A DNA stretch of 64,000 bases from Sorangium cellulosum So ce56 (GCF_000067165.1 NC_010162.1:8811001-8875000); one strand, 5' to 3'. Positions 8,786 to 21,690 are shown, counted from the first letter of the stretch. The notes: generated from the letters alone by a model not told the origin. Numbers and translations: made by a program.

Positions 8786-9805
8786 TCAATCGACGCCCTC
8801 GCCCAGCGCGAGGAGGGCGAAGGTCGCCAGCCAGTGCTCGCCCATGTAATCGCCGGCGACGTGCGGCAGGCTGGCGTCGAGGTGCCGCTCCGCCGCGTCG
8901 AGGGCGCGGGCGCGGACCGCGTCCCCTTCTGGCAGCGCCGCGGCGAGCGAGCGCCAGCACCAGGCGCGGCTCAGGTTGAGCCCGTCGAGGTGGGCGATCT
9001 TGCCGTCGCTGCGATCGCTGACCGTCGCGGGCTCGAACAGGGTCGCCGGCTCGCCGCGCGCCGCCCGCGGCAGGAACCGCGCGAACCAGCCGCGGAACTC
9101 CGGTCCGGGCAGGGCCCGGCGCATGCACTCGGCCTCCACGAGGGCAGGCGAGAGGAAATCGTCCTGCGAGGGCTCCCACGCCTGGCAGTCCGCGTCGCAG
9201 CCATACCAGGCGCGGGCGGCCTCGGCGCAGCGCAGCGACAGCCGCGCGTCGCGCTTCACGGCGGCGTACTCCTGCGCGAGCGCGAGCGCGAAGGCGCTGT
9301 TCGTGTGCGCGCCGGCGCGGACCGGATACGTGGCCCTGGGCAGGTACTCGAGGAGCCGCCGGGCGAACGCGTCGCCGAGCGGGGCCAGCGCGGCCGACCA
9401 GCGCCGCCCCTCCCCAGTCTCGTACCGCGAGAGCTCGGCCGCCAGCATCAGCAGCCACGCCCAGCCGTAAGGCCGCTCGAAGCCGCGGCTCGACGGCCGC
9501 TGCAGATAGGCCAGCTCGCCGGCGACCTTCTCGCCCGTGAGCTGCGCGTCGAGCAGCCCGCGGACCGGCGCGGCGCCGGGCACGCCGGGGAAGAGACGGT
9601 GGATCCGCGCGAGGAGCCAGTGACCGTGAACGCACGAGTGCCAGTCGAAGCTGCCGTAGAAGATGGGGTGAAGGTCGCGCGGGCCCTTCACGTCCTCGGG
9701 GCCGGCCATGACGTGATCGAGCTTGTTCGGATACTCCCGCGTCACGTGCCCGAGCGCGATGGCGGCGAGACGCGAGGCGATGTCCGGTGTCAGGGCGTGC
9801 GTCAT
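8786..9805 (-). CDS. DUF2891 family protein
   Basis: A 339-residue soluble protein of the DUF2891 family, recognisable by YPNKLDHVM, HPIFYGSFDWHSCVHGHWLL, RPYGWAW and SDRSDGKIAHLDGLNLSRAW. The repeated aromatic/His helical motifs suggest an alpha/alpha-barrel like those of glycoside-processing proteins; the activity is unknown. It starts 12 bases after the stop of the DUF979 gene and has GAGG before its ATG, so it is the last gene of a three-gene operon with two membrane proteins. The family is often found with DUF969/DUF979. Confidence 0.8.
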   Translation of the reverse strand: MTHALTPDIASRLAAIALGHVTREYPNKLDHVMAGPEDVKGPRDLHPIFYGSFDWHSCVHGHWLLARIHRLFPGVPGAAPVRGLLDAQLTGEKVAGELAYLQRPSSRGFERPYGWAWLLMLAAELSRYETGEGRRWSAALAPLGDAFARRLLEYLPRATYPVRAGAHTNSAFALALAQEYAAVKRDARLSLRCAEAARAWYGCDADCQAWEPSQDDFLSPALVEAECMRRALPGPEFRGWFARFLPRAARGEPATLFEPATVSDRSDGKIAHLDGLNLSRAWCWRSLAAALPEGDAVRARALDAAERHLDASLPHVAGDYMGEHWLATFALLALGEGVD

Positions 9806-9817
9806 GCGATGGCGACC

Positions 9818-10774
9818 TCAGCGCCGGAAGGCGAGCAGGTACATGAGGAGCGTGTTCCCGATCAGCAGGAGCAGCGCGGTGGGGAGCTGGACCTTGATCA
9901 CGCCGTCGCGATCGGGCAATCCGAGCAGGGCCGCCGGGACGATGTTGAAGTTCGCGGCCATGGGGGTCATCAGCGTCCCGCAGAAGCCGGACAGCATGCC
10001 GATGGCGCTCATGATCGCCGGGTCGCCGCCGAGCCGGCGCACGATCAGAGGGAGCCCCACGGCCGCCGTCATGACGGGAAACGCCGCGAAGGCGTTCCCC
10101 ATGATCACCGTGAACATCGCCATGCCCACGGTATACGCCGCTACCGCGGCGAGGCGGTCGCCGCTCGGGAGCGCGCTCCCGGCCAGCTCGCCGACCACGT
10201 CCCCCACGCCCGCGGCCGCGAACACGACCCCGAGCGCGGCCAAGAGCTGGGGCAAGATCGCCGCCCAGCCCACGATGTCGAGCAGGCGCCGGCCTTCCTG
10301 CAGAGGCGCGAGCGGCGGCGGGCGCAACCAGGCCACGGAGACCACGAGCGCCAGCACCACGCCGAGGGCGAGCGAGATCAGCGTCGCCTGCTTCGGGTCG
10401 AGCAAGTGCGCTCCGCGGATCTCGACCCGCTTGAGGACCAGCGCGCCCAGGAGGGCGGTCGTCGGGATGATCAGCGCCGGGACGAAAAGAAGATCGCCGC
10501 GCCGCTCGGCGCTGGCGCGCCGCTCCTCGGGTGTCGTGGTGGCGGGGCGCCCCTGGCCCAGGCCCCGGACGCCCGCGAGGAGCACGAGCGAGATCACGAG
10601 CGCCCCGTTGCCGAGATCCCCGAGGCGCGAGCCGAAGAGGAAGCTCATCGCCAGGAGACCCCAGAACAGGGTGTTCTTCCATCGCCTCGAGTTCTCGCGG
10701 TCGACCGCGCTCAGGACGGCCGACGCCGCGAAGAACAGCCCTCCCACGACGTAGACGACATCGAGCGTGATCAT
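9818..10774 (-). CDS. DUF979 family membrane protein
   Basis: A 318-residue integral membrane protein with about nine hydrophobic segments, from VVYVVGGLFFAASAVL at the N-terminus to LPTALLLLIGNTLLMYLLAF at the C-terminus. Typical DUF979 sequence includes NAFAAFPVMTAAVG and GFCGTLMTPMAANFN. The ATG at 10774 overlaps the stop of the DUF969 gene in ATGA, so the two are translationally coupled. DUF969 and DUF979 always occur as partners and look like the two halves of a secondary transporter, in other bacteria often beside pyrrolidone-carboxylate peptidase; the substrate here is not known. Confidence 0.85.
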   Translation of the reverse strand: MITLDVVYVVGGLFFAASAVLSAVDRENSRRWKNTLFWGLLAMSFLFGSRLGDLGNGALVISLVLLAGVRGLGQGRPATTTPEERRASAERRGDLLFVPALIIPTTALLGALVLKRVEIRGAHLLDPKQATLISLALGVVLALVVSVAWLRPPPLAPLQEGRRLLDIVGWAAILPQLLAALGVVFAAAGVGDVVGELAGSALPSGDRLAAVAAYTVGMAMFTVIMGNAFAAFPVMTAAVGLPLIVRRLGGDPAIMSAIGMLSGFCGTLMTPMAANFNIVPAALLGLPDRDGVIKVQLPTALLLLIGNTLLMYLLAFRR

Positions 10775-11463
10775 TCGGCCGCCTTCCCCGCGCCCGCGCG
10801 GGCAAGTTCGCGGTGGAGCCGCCGGTCGAGCAGGAGGAGCCGGGTCCCGTGGATCAGGAGCGCCAGCACGGCCGTGGGGATGGCCCAGACCGACAGCTGG
10901 AGCGGCTCCACGAAGATGCCGTTTTGCTCGAGGAACGCCTTGATCAGCAGGATGGACGCGATGGCGAGGAAGATGTCCTCTCCGAAGAACAGCGCCACGT
11001 TGTCGGCCGCCGCCGCCGAGGCGCGGATCAGCCAGCGCGTCCTGTCCGGCAGCGGTCCGTACCGGTTCTCCGCCACCGCCTCGGCCATGGGCGCGATCAG
11101 CGGGCGGACCATCTGCGCGTGGCCGCCGAGCGAGGTCAGGCCGAGCGCCGCGCTGAGCTGCCGCACCGCGAAGTACACGAGCAGGATGCGCCCGGTCGTG
11201 GCCGTCTTCACCCGCGAGATCAGCGCGCGCGCTCGCTCCTGGAGGCCCGATCGCTCGAGGAGGCCGATGACCGGCAGGACGAGCCAGACGAGGCTCACAT
11301 AGCGGTTGTCGTTGAACGCCTTGCCCAGGACGGAGATCCCCGCGACGAGTCCCATCCCCGCGGAGAGGCTGGTCACGATGGCGGCCGCCGCGACGACCAG
11401 GAGCGGATGGATCCGGGCGATAAAGCCGACGACCACGACCGCGACCCCGAGGAACGTGAGCAT
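10771..11463 (-). CDS. DUF969 family membrane protein
   Basis: A 230-residue membrane protein beginning MLTFLGVAVVVVGF, with further segments at LLVVAAAAIVTSL, LVWLVLPVIGLLERSGL and the conserved LTSLGGHAQMVRPLIAPMAEAV block. It is the first gene of the DUF969-DUF979-DUF2891 operon and overlaps the next by four bases. I chose the ATG at 11463, with GGGGGAAG upstream, over the longer frame to 11511 because the first transmembrane segment starts immediately. It is probably one half of a carrier with the DUF979 protein. Confidence 0.85.
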   Translation of the reverse strand: MLTFLGVAVVVVGFIARIHPLLVVAAAAIVTSLSAGMGLVAGISVLGKAFNDNRYVSLVWLVLPVIGLLERSGLQERARALISRVKTATTGRILLVYFAVRQLSAALGLTSLGGHAQMVRPLIAPMAEAVAENRYGPLPDRTRWLIRASAAAADNVALFFGEDIFLAIASILLIKAFLEQNGIFVEPLQLSVWAIPTAVLALLIHGTRLLLLDRRLHRELARAGAGKAAE

Positions 11464-11668
11464 GCTTCTTCCCCCGTGTTCGCAGCCACCCTGGCACGCC
11501 GGCGACGGCATCGCCCATGAGCGCGCGCAGCGCAGCGCGGCCGGCCGCCTCTCCTTGACGCCGGCCGGCGCCTCGGATGGCCTGCCTCGAGGCGACGGAC
11601 ACAGCGGTCGCCGGCAAGGCCACGAGGGCTCGGCCCCGCAGCCTGCAGCTCAATGGAGGATCGCCAGC

Positions 11669-12106
11669 GTGGACCACCAGACCAACGAAGAACTCGTCAT
11701 CTCGTCGGACAAATCGCGTCTCGACCTCGATCTGATCCACACCGTCCTCGCCTCTGCCTACTGGAGCAAGGGCATTCCTCGGGCGGTGGTCGAGAGGGCG
11801 ATCGAGGCATCGCTCTGCTTCGGCGTCTACAAGGCGGGCGCGCAGATCGGGTTCGCCCGGGTGATCACCGACCAGGCGACGTTCGCGTACCTGGACGACG
11901 TGTTCATCGTCCAGGCGGAGCAACGAAAGGGGTACGGGAAAGCGCTGATCGCCCACGTCACCGAGGCGCTCGGCCGGCTCCGGTTGCGGCGGACGTTGCT
12001 CGCCACCGCGGACGCGCACGGGCTCTACCGGCAGTTCGGCTTCACGCCCCTCGCGAAGCCGGACAACTTCATGGAGATCAACATCAAGGACATCTATCAA
12101 CAGTAG
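11669..12106 (+). CDS. GNAT family N-acetyltransferase
   Basis: A 145-residue GNAT enzyme, which would transfer an acetyl group from acetyl-CoA to an unidentified amine. The acetyl-CoA loop is EQRKGYGKALIAHV near residue 90 (the Q/RxxGxG/A motif), preceded by the ATFAYLDDVFI strand and followed by LLATADAHGLYRQFGFTPL. It starts with GTG at 11669, eight bases after GGAGGA. It stands alone, divergent from the DUF969 operon. The length is normal for a minimal GNAT domain. Confidence 0.88.
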   Translation: MDHQTNEELVISSDKSRLDLDLIHTVLASAYWSKGIPRAVVERAIEASLCFGVYKAGAQIGFARVITDQATFAYLDDVFIVQAEQRKGYGKALIAHVTEALGRLRLRRTLLATADAHGLYRQFGFTPLAKPDNFMEINIKDIYQQ

Positions 12107-12158
12107 GGCAAAAGGGGGACATCGTGAGCAGCGGCGCGCTGCCCGGCCCGAAGCTCCG

Positions 12159-12987
12159 TCACAACCCCAGGCGCCGCAGCGGGAGCTCCCGGGCGCGCGT
12201 CTTCGTCAAGGCGAACACCGCTTTCGCGATCGCGGGCGCCACCGGCGGCACCCCGGGCTCCCCGACACCCCCGGGCGGGGCGTCGCTCTTCACGATCTCC
12301 ACATGGATCCGCGCCGGCACCTCCGTGCTCCGCACCACCCCCGCAGCTCGGCGGGCGTGGCCTTGCGGGCAGGGCCGAGCACCTCGAGCAGCACCTCGCG
12401 CGAATCCGCCTGCCGCGCGTGCGCGATCTCGTCGATGAAGCTCTGCACCGCGAAGGCGTGGAAGATGTTGCAGACCGACCTGAGCCACCCGATCCGGACG
12501 TGCGCCGGCGCGTCGCACGCCTCGGCGCGGACGTTCGGGGCCGAGAGCGCGAGATCGAGCACGCCGAGGCCGAGCGCGTTCTCGCTCGGGGTCTTCACCT
12601 TCGCGTCGAACGTCGACGGGATCGGCGGGAACGCGGTCCGGTGCAGCCACGCCGTCACCTTGCCGCTCGCGTCGAGCCCCGCCGTGAGGTGCTGCGCGCT
12701 GACGGCATGGAAGTAGCCGTTTTGCACGTCGTCCTCGCGGGTCCACTGCACGCGCACCGGCGCGCCCAGCTCGCGCGCGAGCAGCGCCGCCTCGGCGTCG
12801 TAGTCCGGCTTGGACTTCCGGCCGAAGCCGCCGCCGAGGAACGTCACGTGCACGGTGACCTTGCCCTCGTCGACGCCGAGCGCCCGCGCCACCTCGGTCC
12901 GCGCCGCCTGCGGGTTCTGCGTCGGCGCCCACACCTCGCAGCCGCCCGCGTCGACCTTCGCCACCGCCGAGGGCGGCTCCATGGCCG
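12159..12987 (-). pseudogene. Truncated copy of the molybdopterin hydroxylase gene
   Basis: The segment is nearly identical to the C-terminal part of the intact gene at 16374-18644 (12159-12339 matches 16374-16554; 12344-12987 matches about 16935-17578). About 380 bases between them are missing here. The deletion is not a multiple of three, so the two halves are in different frames. The N-terminal 390 residues or so are also gone: the match stops at the codons for AMEPPSAV, where a 195-bp dispersed repeat begins. It cannot make a working enzyme. The very low divergence implies a recent duplication. Confidence 0.9.
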
Positions 12988-13182
12988 GCGGATAGGACAA
13001 GCAATCGCGTTCCGCAAAGTCAAGATTCTCGGAGCCGCTCCTGACGCGTGCAGTCCGACGGTACGAGCTCATTGACAGAACGGACCTTGCGATCAGGCAG
13101 GTCTTCCACGCCTGAAACGCCTGGGATTACCGCGACGTAGCACCAAGCGGAAGGCATCCTACCGTATAGCTGTACCCTACTG
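12988..13182 (+). repeat. 195-bp dispersed repeat, copy 1
   Basis: It begins GCGGATAGGACAAGCAA and ends GCTGTACCCTACTG. The copy at 15433-15627 is nearly identical and the copy at 55632-55828 is diverged. It abuts the truncated hydroxylase copy directly. The ends GGATAGGACAAGC and (reverse complement) CAGTAGGGTACAGC are similar enough to be imperfect terminal inverted repeats. It encodes no transposase; a short minus-strand frame (MPSAWCYVAVIPG) is shared but has no sign of being a gene. Confidence 0.85.
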
Positions 13183-13231
13183 GCGCCCGGGACGGCCTTC
13201 TTATCGACGAGCCAAAATTCTCAACTTTTCT

Positions 13232-13260
13232 TTGACGCCCGAATCACACCCGGAAAAACT
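13232..13260 (+). promoter_or_regulatory. Weak promoter candidate for the 13.3-15.4 kb operon
   Basis: TTGACG at 13232 is followed after 17 bases by AAAACT at 13255, in a locally AT-rich stretch (CAAAATTCTCAACTTTTC just before). It lies about 55 bases before the first gene of the operon. Only the -35 is a good match. Confidence 0.25.
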
Positions 13261-13314
13261 GTTAGCGACCCCACGCGGCGCGTGTCGGGGCTCGGTCGGG
13301 GGACCTTCACCACC

Positions 13315-13848
13315 ATGTCGATGCGCTCACAAGGCAACGTCTGCCTGCTTTGCGCATGTGCGCTCGTCCTTGTTCCGGCGTCGGCGCAGGCACTCGAGTT
13401 CAGCAGTGGTGTGAGCGTGGGCGGGATCCAGATCGGGACCGAACCCAAGCTGGCCGTGAGCCCCTTCGCCGGCTGGCTCTGGCGAAAAGAGAGGGACTTC
13501 CGGATCGAAGTTCACAACATGCTCAGCGTCATTCCGGGGACACGCGTAGGGGTCTACGATCGAACGGCGGTTACCGTTGGGTACGTCACAAAAACGGGCA
13601 ACGTCAGCCTTGGTCCATCCCTGTCGCTCTACTCGATGCCTGTATGCGGTGCCGTGATCTGTGACCGCGTGATGGGGCTTGCTCCAGGCGGGCGCGCACA
13701 GTCCGACTGGTACTTCGCTGGGCGCCTGGGGGCATCTACGAGCCTCAACGTGGACTGGGCTGGCGGGAGCAGTCGTGTTCTTCCTGGCAGCGTGGTCGTG
13801 ATGGTAACTGCTGGGCCTATCTGGAGATTCGGGGGAGATTCTAAATGA
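13315..13848 (+). CDS. Exported protein, small beta-barrel-like
   Basis: A 177-residue protein with a signal peptide (NVCLLCACALVLVPASAQA) and a mature part of alternating short beta strands rich in Gly, Ser and aromatic residues. It ends in a hydrophobic VVMVTAGPIWRFGG strand, the pattern of a small outer-membrane beta-barrel. I do not recognise the family. Its stop overlaps the ATG of the next gene (ATGA at 13845-13848), so it is coupled to the Cys-rich lipoprotein. The start could also be the GTG at 13282 or the ATG at 13321. Confidence 0.6.
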   Translation: MSMRSQGNVCLLCACALVLVPASAQALEFSSGVSVGGIQIGTEPKLAVSPFAGWLWRKERDFRIEVHNMLSVIPGTRVGVYDRTAVTVGYVTKTGNVSLGPSLSLYSMPVCGAVICDRVMGLAPGGRAQSDWYFAGRLGASTSLNVDWAGGSSRVLPGSVVVMVTAGPIWRFGGDSK

Positions 13849-14375
13849 ACAAGCTGTTGGCTGTTCTATGCTTCGGTCTAGCTGGGTGCAACTTTGATGT
13901 CGGTGATTGCTACCTCAGGAGTGAGGGAGAAAGCGGCGCCGGCGGCATCATCATCACCGCAACAGGGGCCGGCGGTTACGGGTTCGGCCCGACAGGGTCG
14001 GGAGGCTTCGGGCCTGTATTGGAGCCGCAGGGCATCGAACCACCTCCTCCAGAGTGCAACATCGCGACCCAGAGCCCATGCCACGAGAAGTGCCAGGCGG
14101 ACCACGATGCGGCTTCTGTTGCGTGTGGCAAATCTGACAGCGAAGCCCAGCGAAGTGCATGCAGTGATAGCGCTTACGCGAATTATCGTAGCTGTCGGGA
14201 GAGCTGTCAGCGCGCGGAAAACAAGGATTGTGACGATAAGTACCAGGATTGTGTCGATAACGGGCCGACGTCATGCCGAAGGAAGAGCGCCGGCAAGACG
14301 GTGTGTCAGCGTTGTTGGGAGCGGTGTAACGCCGGAGATTCTCCATCGGACGTATGCCGCGGCTGCAAATTCTGA
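13845..14375 (+). CDS. Small Cys-rich lipoprotein (paralogue of 33666-34067)
   Basis: A 176-residue protein. The N-terminus MNKLLAVLCFGLAGCNF is a lipoprotein signal with lipobox LAGC. A Gly-rich linker (about residues 28-60) leads to a domain with about 16 Cys arranged as CxxxC pairs: CHEKCQADHD, CRESCQ, then YQDCVDNGPTSCRR, CQRCWERC and a final CRGCKF. The last third aligns with the end of the protein at 33666-34067 (CRDMGRPCTR, CDYCREDC, CYSCEFE). It probably sits on the periplasmic or outer surface with disulfides. It overlaps the upstream gene by four bases and is followed after ten bases by the DUF1835-like gene. Function unknown. Confidence 0.65.
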   Translation: MNKLLAVLCFGLAGCNFDVGDCYLRSEGESGAGGIIITATGAGGYGFGPTGSGGFGPVLEPQGIEPPPPECNIATQSPCHEKCQADHDAASVACGKSDSEAQRSACSDSAYANYRSCRESCQRAENKDCDDKYQDCVDNGPTSCRRKSAGKTVCQRCWERCNAGDSPSDVCRGCKF

Positions 14376-14385
14376 GGTTCCGAAG

Positions 14386-15399
14386 ATGATTCATATTGCT
14401 ACATCTGCGGAAATTGGGAAGGCGGTCCGGCGCGGGCTTCGCGTCCCTGTGGCGTTCGTGCCCGACAACTTGCTGGTAGGGCCATGCGCCTCGGATCCCG
14501 AGGTCCACTGTCAGCGGCGCTATGATTTCTGGGGATTTCGTGGGCGGGAAGGAACGCGATTTCGTGCATCGTTTCGTGAGATGCTCGGGGCGGTCCAGTC
14601 GCGCAAGCGGGTAGTCGCTTGGACGTCGCGGTTGTGGAGCGACGCGGTGGCGCTGTGGGGTCTCTGCGCGTGGAGACTTCACCAACGGCCCGAGCAACCG
14701 GATATAGAGATCGTCATCCTGGGCGACGCGACGGAGGCCGGGTTTGGGTGTGGAAGCATCCGCCTGACGCCGGCCGACGCGCGCCGATGTCAGGACGACG
14801 CGCGCGCGCTCTCTCTGACGCGCGCCCAGGAGATGGCGCGCTGTTGGCGAAAGGTGTCCGGTCGATCTCCTGTTCTGTCGGCCGTGGGGGGGCGCGCCGG
14901 TCGATGGAGTAAGGACCTCGTGGAGCTGAGCACCTATCAGGCGGGATTCTTTCCTCGGATGGACGGGCGCGCACTGGCTCTATCTCGGTTCGATGAGCTG
15001 CTGTTCTCGTGTCTCGACAAACAGTGGTCGACGCCCGTGAACGTGTTTGTTCGACGTTCATCGGCTGGCGACGAGTTGCGTAAGTGGTTAACCCACACCG
15101 GCGACGTCTTCCTTGCCATGCGGCTGCGCCAGTGGGCCGGGCACCGTGGGGACAAGGCCGCCCTGGAGAGCGAGCCCTGTCAGCCTGAAAACTTCATGAA
15201 AGAGGCCCGCTACAGATTGTCGGACGCTGGCGACGAAATCCAGCGAGCTGGTCTTGCAGAAATTGGCCAAGGAGCACCGCTGCCGGTTTGGGGTGTCACG
15301 GCGTACGATCCGCTGGCTCCTTGGGTCGCGGTGGACGACGACACAGATCATCAGCGCATCCAGCGACTTGAAGAGCGCGCCGCGCAGGGCGTGGAGTGA
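14386..15399 (+). CDS. DUF1835-like protein (paralogue of 34064-35128)
   Basis: A 337-residue cytoplasmic protein. The N-terminus MIHIATSAEIGKAVRRGL followed by VPDNLLVGPC and RYDFWG resembles DUF1835, a Rossmann-like domain normally followed by DUF3658. The C-terminal 130 residues (LSRFDELLFSCLD to YDPLAPWVAVDDD) align clearly with the protein at 34064-35128. GAGG precedes the ATG by eight bases and the gene starts ten bases after the Cys-rich lipoprotein. GC content is lower than in neighbouring housekeeping genes. The biochemical role is unknown; repeated pairing with a Cys-rich lipoprotein is the main clue. Confidence 0.6.
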   Translation: MIHIATSAEIGKAVRRGLRVPVAFVPDNLLVGPCASDPEVHCQRRYDFWGFRGREGTRFRASFREMLGAVQSRKRVVAWTSRLWSDAVALWGLCAWRLHQRPEQPDIEIVILGDATEAGFGCGSIRLTPADARRCQDDARALSLTRAQEMARCWRKVSGRSPVLSAVGGRAGRWSKDLVELSTYQAGFFPRMDGRALALSRFDELLFSCLDKQWSTPVNVFVRRSSAGDELRKWLTHTGDVFLAMRLRQWAGHRGDKAALESEPCQPENFMKEARYRLSDAGDEIQRAGLAEIGQGAPLPVWGVTAYDPLAPWVAVDDDTDHQRIQRLEERAAQGVE

Positions 15400-15432
15400 T
15401 GCGCTAAGGCGTACGTGGGCCCAGACCCATGG

Positions 15433-15627
15433 GCGGATAGGACAAGCAAACGCGTTCCGCAAAGTCAAGATTCTCGGAGCCGTTCCTGACTCGTGCAGTC
15501 CGACGGTACGAGCTCATTGACAGAACGGGCCTTGCGATCAGGCAGGTCTTCCACGCCTGAAACGCCTGGGATTACCGCGACGTAGCACCAAGCGGAAGGC
15601 ATCCTACCGTATAGCTGTACCCTACTG
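15433..15627 (+). repeat. 195-bp dispersed repeat, copy 2
   Basis: Same length and orientation as the copy at 12988-13182, with only a few base differences. It starts 33 bases after the DUF1835-like gene. Copies 1 and 2 therefore bracket the three-gene operon at 13315-15399. Confidence 0.85.
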
Positions 15628-15745
15628 ACCTCGTCCAAGCGGCCGCCGTCGCGGTTCGCGGCGCGTCGTGATGGCCGGCGCACGCACCTCAGGGCAGACC
15701 TCCCCCGGCCACGTCGTCGAGCAGCGTCCCTCCCTGTCGGTTTCG

Positions 15746-16080
15746 TCACGCGGGGTCCGCCGGGTACCGCGCGCGGCACTCCAGCGGCTCGGCGAACAGA
15801 CCGAGGTGGCTCAAGATCTTCCTCGCCGTCGCCTTGTCCGTGATCGCGGCCATGAGTCGCATCCGTCCGCTCCATCGCGGGCACGCGAGAACATCTACGG
15901 CGTAAGTCCGCCGCAAAAGCTTCGCCCATTCGACGCGAGGCGACGTCGCCAGAAGGAGCCCATCCAGCAGCCGATCAAGGTGCCGGACCGAGATCCCCTC
16001 CGACACGAATTCAACATCAGCCCACGGCAGCACAGCGCCCAGCGCAGTCGACCCCCGCTCGCGCTCGACCGCGCCATGCA
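15746..16080 (-). pseudogene. IS91-family transposase C-terminal remnant
   Basis: The minus-strand frame ends with WAKLLRRTYAVDVLACPRWSGRMRLMAAITDKATARKILSHLGL (15797-15928), the C-terminal signature of IS91/ISCR-type Y2 transposases. The family normally has CPxC at this point; here the second Cys is Trp. The frame runs on to 16345, but the upstream part is low-complexity and not transposase-like. The HUH catalytic domain is missing. The bases 15628-15745 hold nothing I can identify. Confidence 0.65.
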
Positions 16081-16373
16081 CCATCGTCAGCAGCGCCCCA
16101 ACCGCCACGTCCCGAGCTCCTCGCTCCGACACTGCCGACGGCGCCGCCTCGCCTCGCTCGTCTCCTCTGCGCGACGGCTTCTCCATGCCTCTCGCCGGCC
16201 CCTTCGGCGCCTGCCTCGTCGGCATGGGCGTGTTCGTCGTCTTCTTGTCATCGCTGCCCGCGCTATCAGCTCCGGCGCGCTGCTCGCCCTTACACGCCTT
16301 CCCCGTCGCCTTCTGCACCACGAGGTTGGCTCGCGGCCGCCTCACGAGAAGGGGCCCGCCGCGCCCGCCCCCG

Positions 16374-18644
<2,271 letters not shown>

Positions 18645-18646
18645 CT

Positions 18647-19105
18647 TCACTCCGTGGGAAGGCCGGCGGCCTTGCGGACCGCCGCGCGGATGCGCGTGTA
18701 CGTGCCGCACCGGCAGATGTTGCCGGCGAGCGACCTGTCGATGTCGTCGTTCGAGGGCCGCGGGTTCTTCCGCAGGAGCGCGGCCGCGCTCATGATCTGC
18801 CCCGCCTGGCAGAAGCCGCACTGCGGGACGCCGAGCTCCACCCACGCGCGCTGGAGCGGGTGATCGCCTGTGGGGCTGAGCCCCTCGATCGTCGTCACCG
18901 AGCCGCCCGCGGCGCGCTTCACCGGCGTCACGCAGGCGCGCACCGTCTCGCCGTCGAGGTGCACCACACACGCCCCGCAGAGCGCCTGGCCGCAGCCGTA
19001 CTTCGTCCCCGTGAGGCCGAGCACGTCGCGCAGCACCCAGAGGAGCGGCATGTCCGGATCCACCTCGAGCTTCTGCTCCGCGCCGTTCACCTTCAGGATG
19101 ATCAT
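18647..19105 (-). CDS. [2Fe-2S] subunit of molybdenum hydroxylase (IorA-like)
   Basis: A 152-residue iron-sulfur subunit that passes electrons from the molybdenum site. The N-terminal plant-ferredoxin-type cluster is KYGCGQALCGACVVHLDG with a later RAC; the C-terminal four-helix [2Fe-2S] domain has QCGFCQAGQI and NICRCGTYTRI. The length is standard. The ATG at 19105 overlaps the stop of the upstream cytochrome gene (ATGA) and has GGAG about nine bases before. It has no export signal of its own and presumably leaves with the Tat-targeted large subunit. Confidence 0.94.
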   Translation of the reverse strand: MIILKVNGAEQKLEVDPDMPLLWVLRDVLGLTGTKYGCGQALCGACVVHLDGETVRACVTPVKRAAGGSVTTIEGLSPTGDHPLQRAWVELGVPQCGFCQAGQIMSAAALLRKNPRPSNDDIDRSLAGNICRCGTYTRIRAAVRKAAGLPTE

Positions 19106-19752
19106 GGTCGGGACTCCTCGGGCGGGCACGCCGCGCCCGCCTTCACCCACGCGTCGACGAGCGCGCCGAAGGCCGCCTGCGAGCCGGGCGCCTTCGTGCG
19201 GCCGTGGCCGGGCGCCCACCCCCACGCCACGAGCTCGTCGCGGTTGGAGTGCTCGACGATCTGCGCGAGCGTCTTCTTGCCGTTGCGCGCCGGATCCTTG
19301 ATCTGCGCGCAGATCGCCGCCGGCGACCGCCCGAGCCACGCCATCTCCGCCGGCGCGAGGTGCCAGCCCGGCGCCCCGGGGACGCGGGCGAGCTCGAGGT
19401 TCTGCGCCTGATGGCACGACGTGCACTCCATCGCCGCCACCCCGCGATCGTTCGGACCGCGCTCGGCCGGCGGGCTGTGGCGCTCGCCGGCGTCGCCCTG
19501 GCGCGGGACGCCGTCGTGAGGATGGCAGTTCACGCAGCGCGGGTGGAGCAGCACCTTGCTCGCCTCGAGGAAGAGCGAGGCCGCGCGCGCGTCGTCGTCC
19601 CGGATCGCCGCGAACGCCTCCGGACTGCGGAGCTCGCCCGGGGCGACGGGCGGAAGGACGACCGGCCTGGGCGCCTCCGCGGGAGGCGAGTCGCACGCCG
19701 CGGCGAGGAGGCCGACGCCAGCCAGCAGGGAACAGAGGAGGAGAGGCTGCAT
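19102..19752 (-). CDS. Diheme cytochrome c-like lipoprotein of the hydroxylase operon
   Basis: A 216-residue protein with a signal peptide ending LLAAAC (lipobox) and two CxxCH heme sites, CVNCHPHD and CTSCHQAQN. In related operons a cytochrome like this takes electrons from the molybdenum hydroxylase. It is the first gene of the operon cytochrome - [2Fe-2S] subunit - molybdopterin subunit, each coupled to the next. I start at the ATG at 19752, where the signal peptide begins; the frame stays open to 19851. Confidence 0.85.
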   Translation of the reverse strand: MQPLLLCSLLAGVGLLAAACDSPPAEAPRPVVLPPVAPGELRSPEAFAAIRDDDARAASLFLEASKVLLHPRCVNCHPHDGVPRQGDAGERHSPPAERGPNDRGVAAMECTSCHQAQNLELARVPGAPGWHLAPAEMAWLGRSPAAICAQIKDPARNGKKTLAQIVEHSNRDELVAWGWAPGHGRTKAPGSQAAFGALVDAWVKAGAACPPEESRP

Positions 19753-20079
19753 CGCCCGGCCTACCCTGGTGACTCCGCGCGCGGACGACAAGCCCCGATT
19801 CGACCTGCGCCCCGGCGCGTCCCCCGTCGCGTCGTCCCCCGTCGCGTCCACTGACAGCGCAGCTCGTGTTGCGTCACGGTTTCCGGCGACAGGGCGGCGC
19901 GCGGAGCGCGCGATGGCGGCGGCCGTGAAACGTCCGCGAGCCGGTATCGACAGCGCGCGCAGCGCAGCCGCTGCCGCGCCTGTAGCGAACTGTCACGAGC
20001 GCGCCATGCAGCGCGGCTCCACGCCACGACGGGACACCTCGACTCCGGCGCATGTCCTGGCAACCCCTCCGTCGGAGCG

Positions 20080-21675
<1,596 letters not shown>

Positions 21676-21690
21676 CAGGAGAGGAGACCC

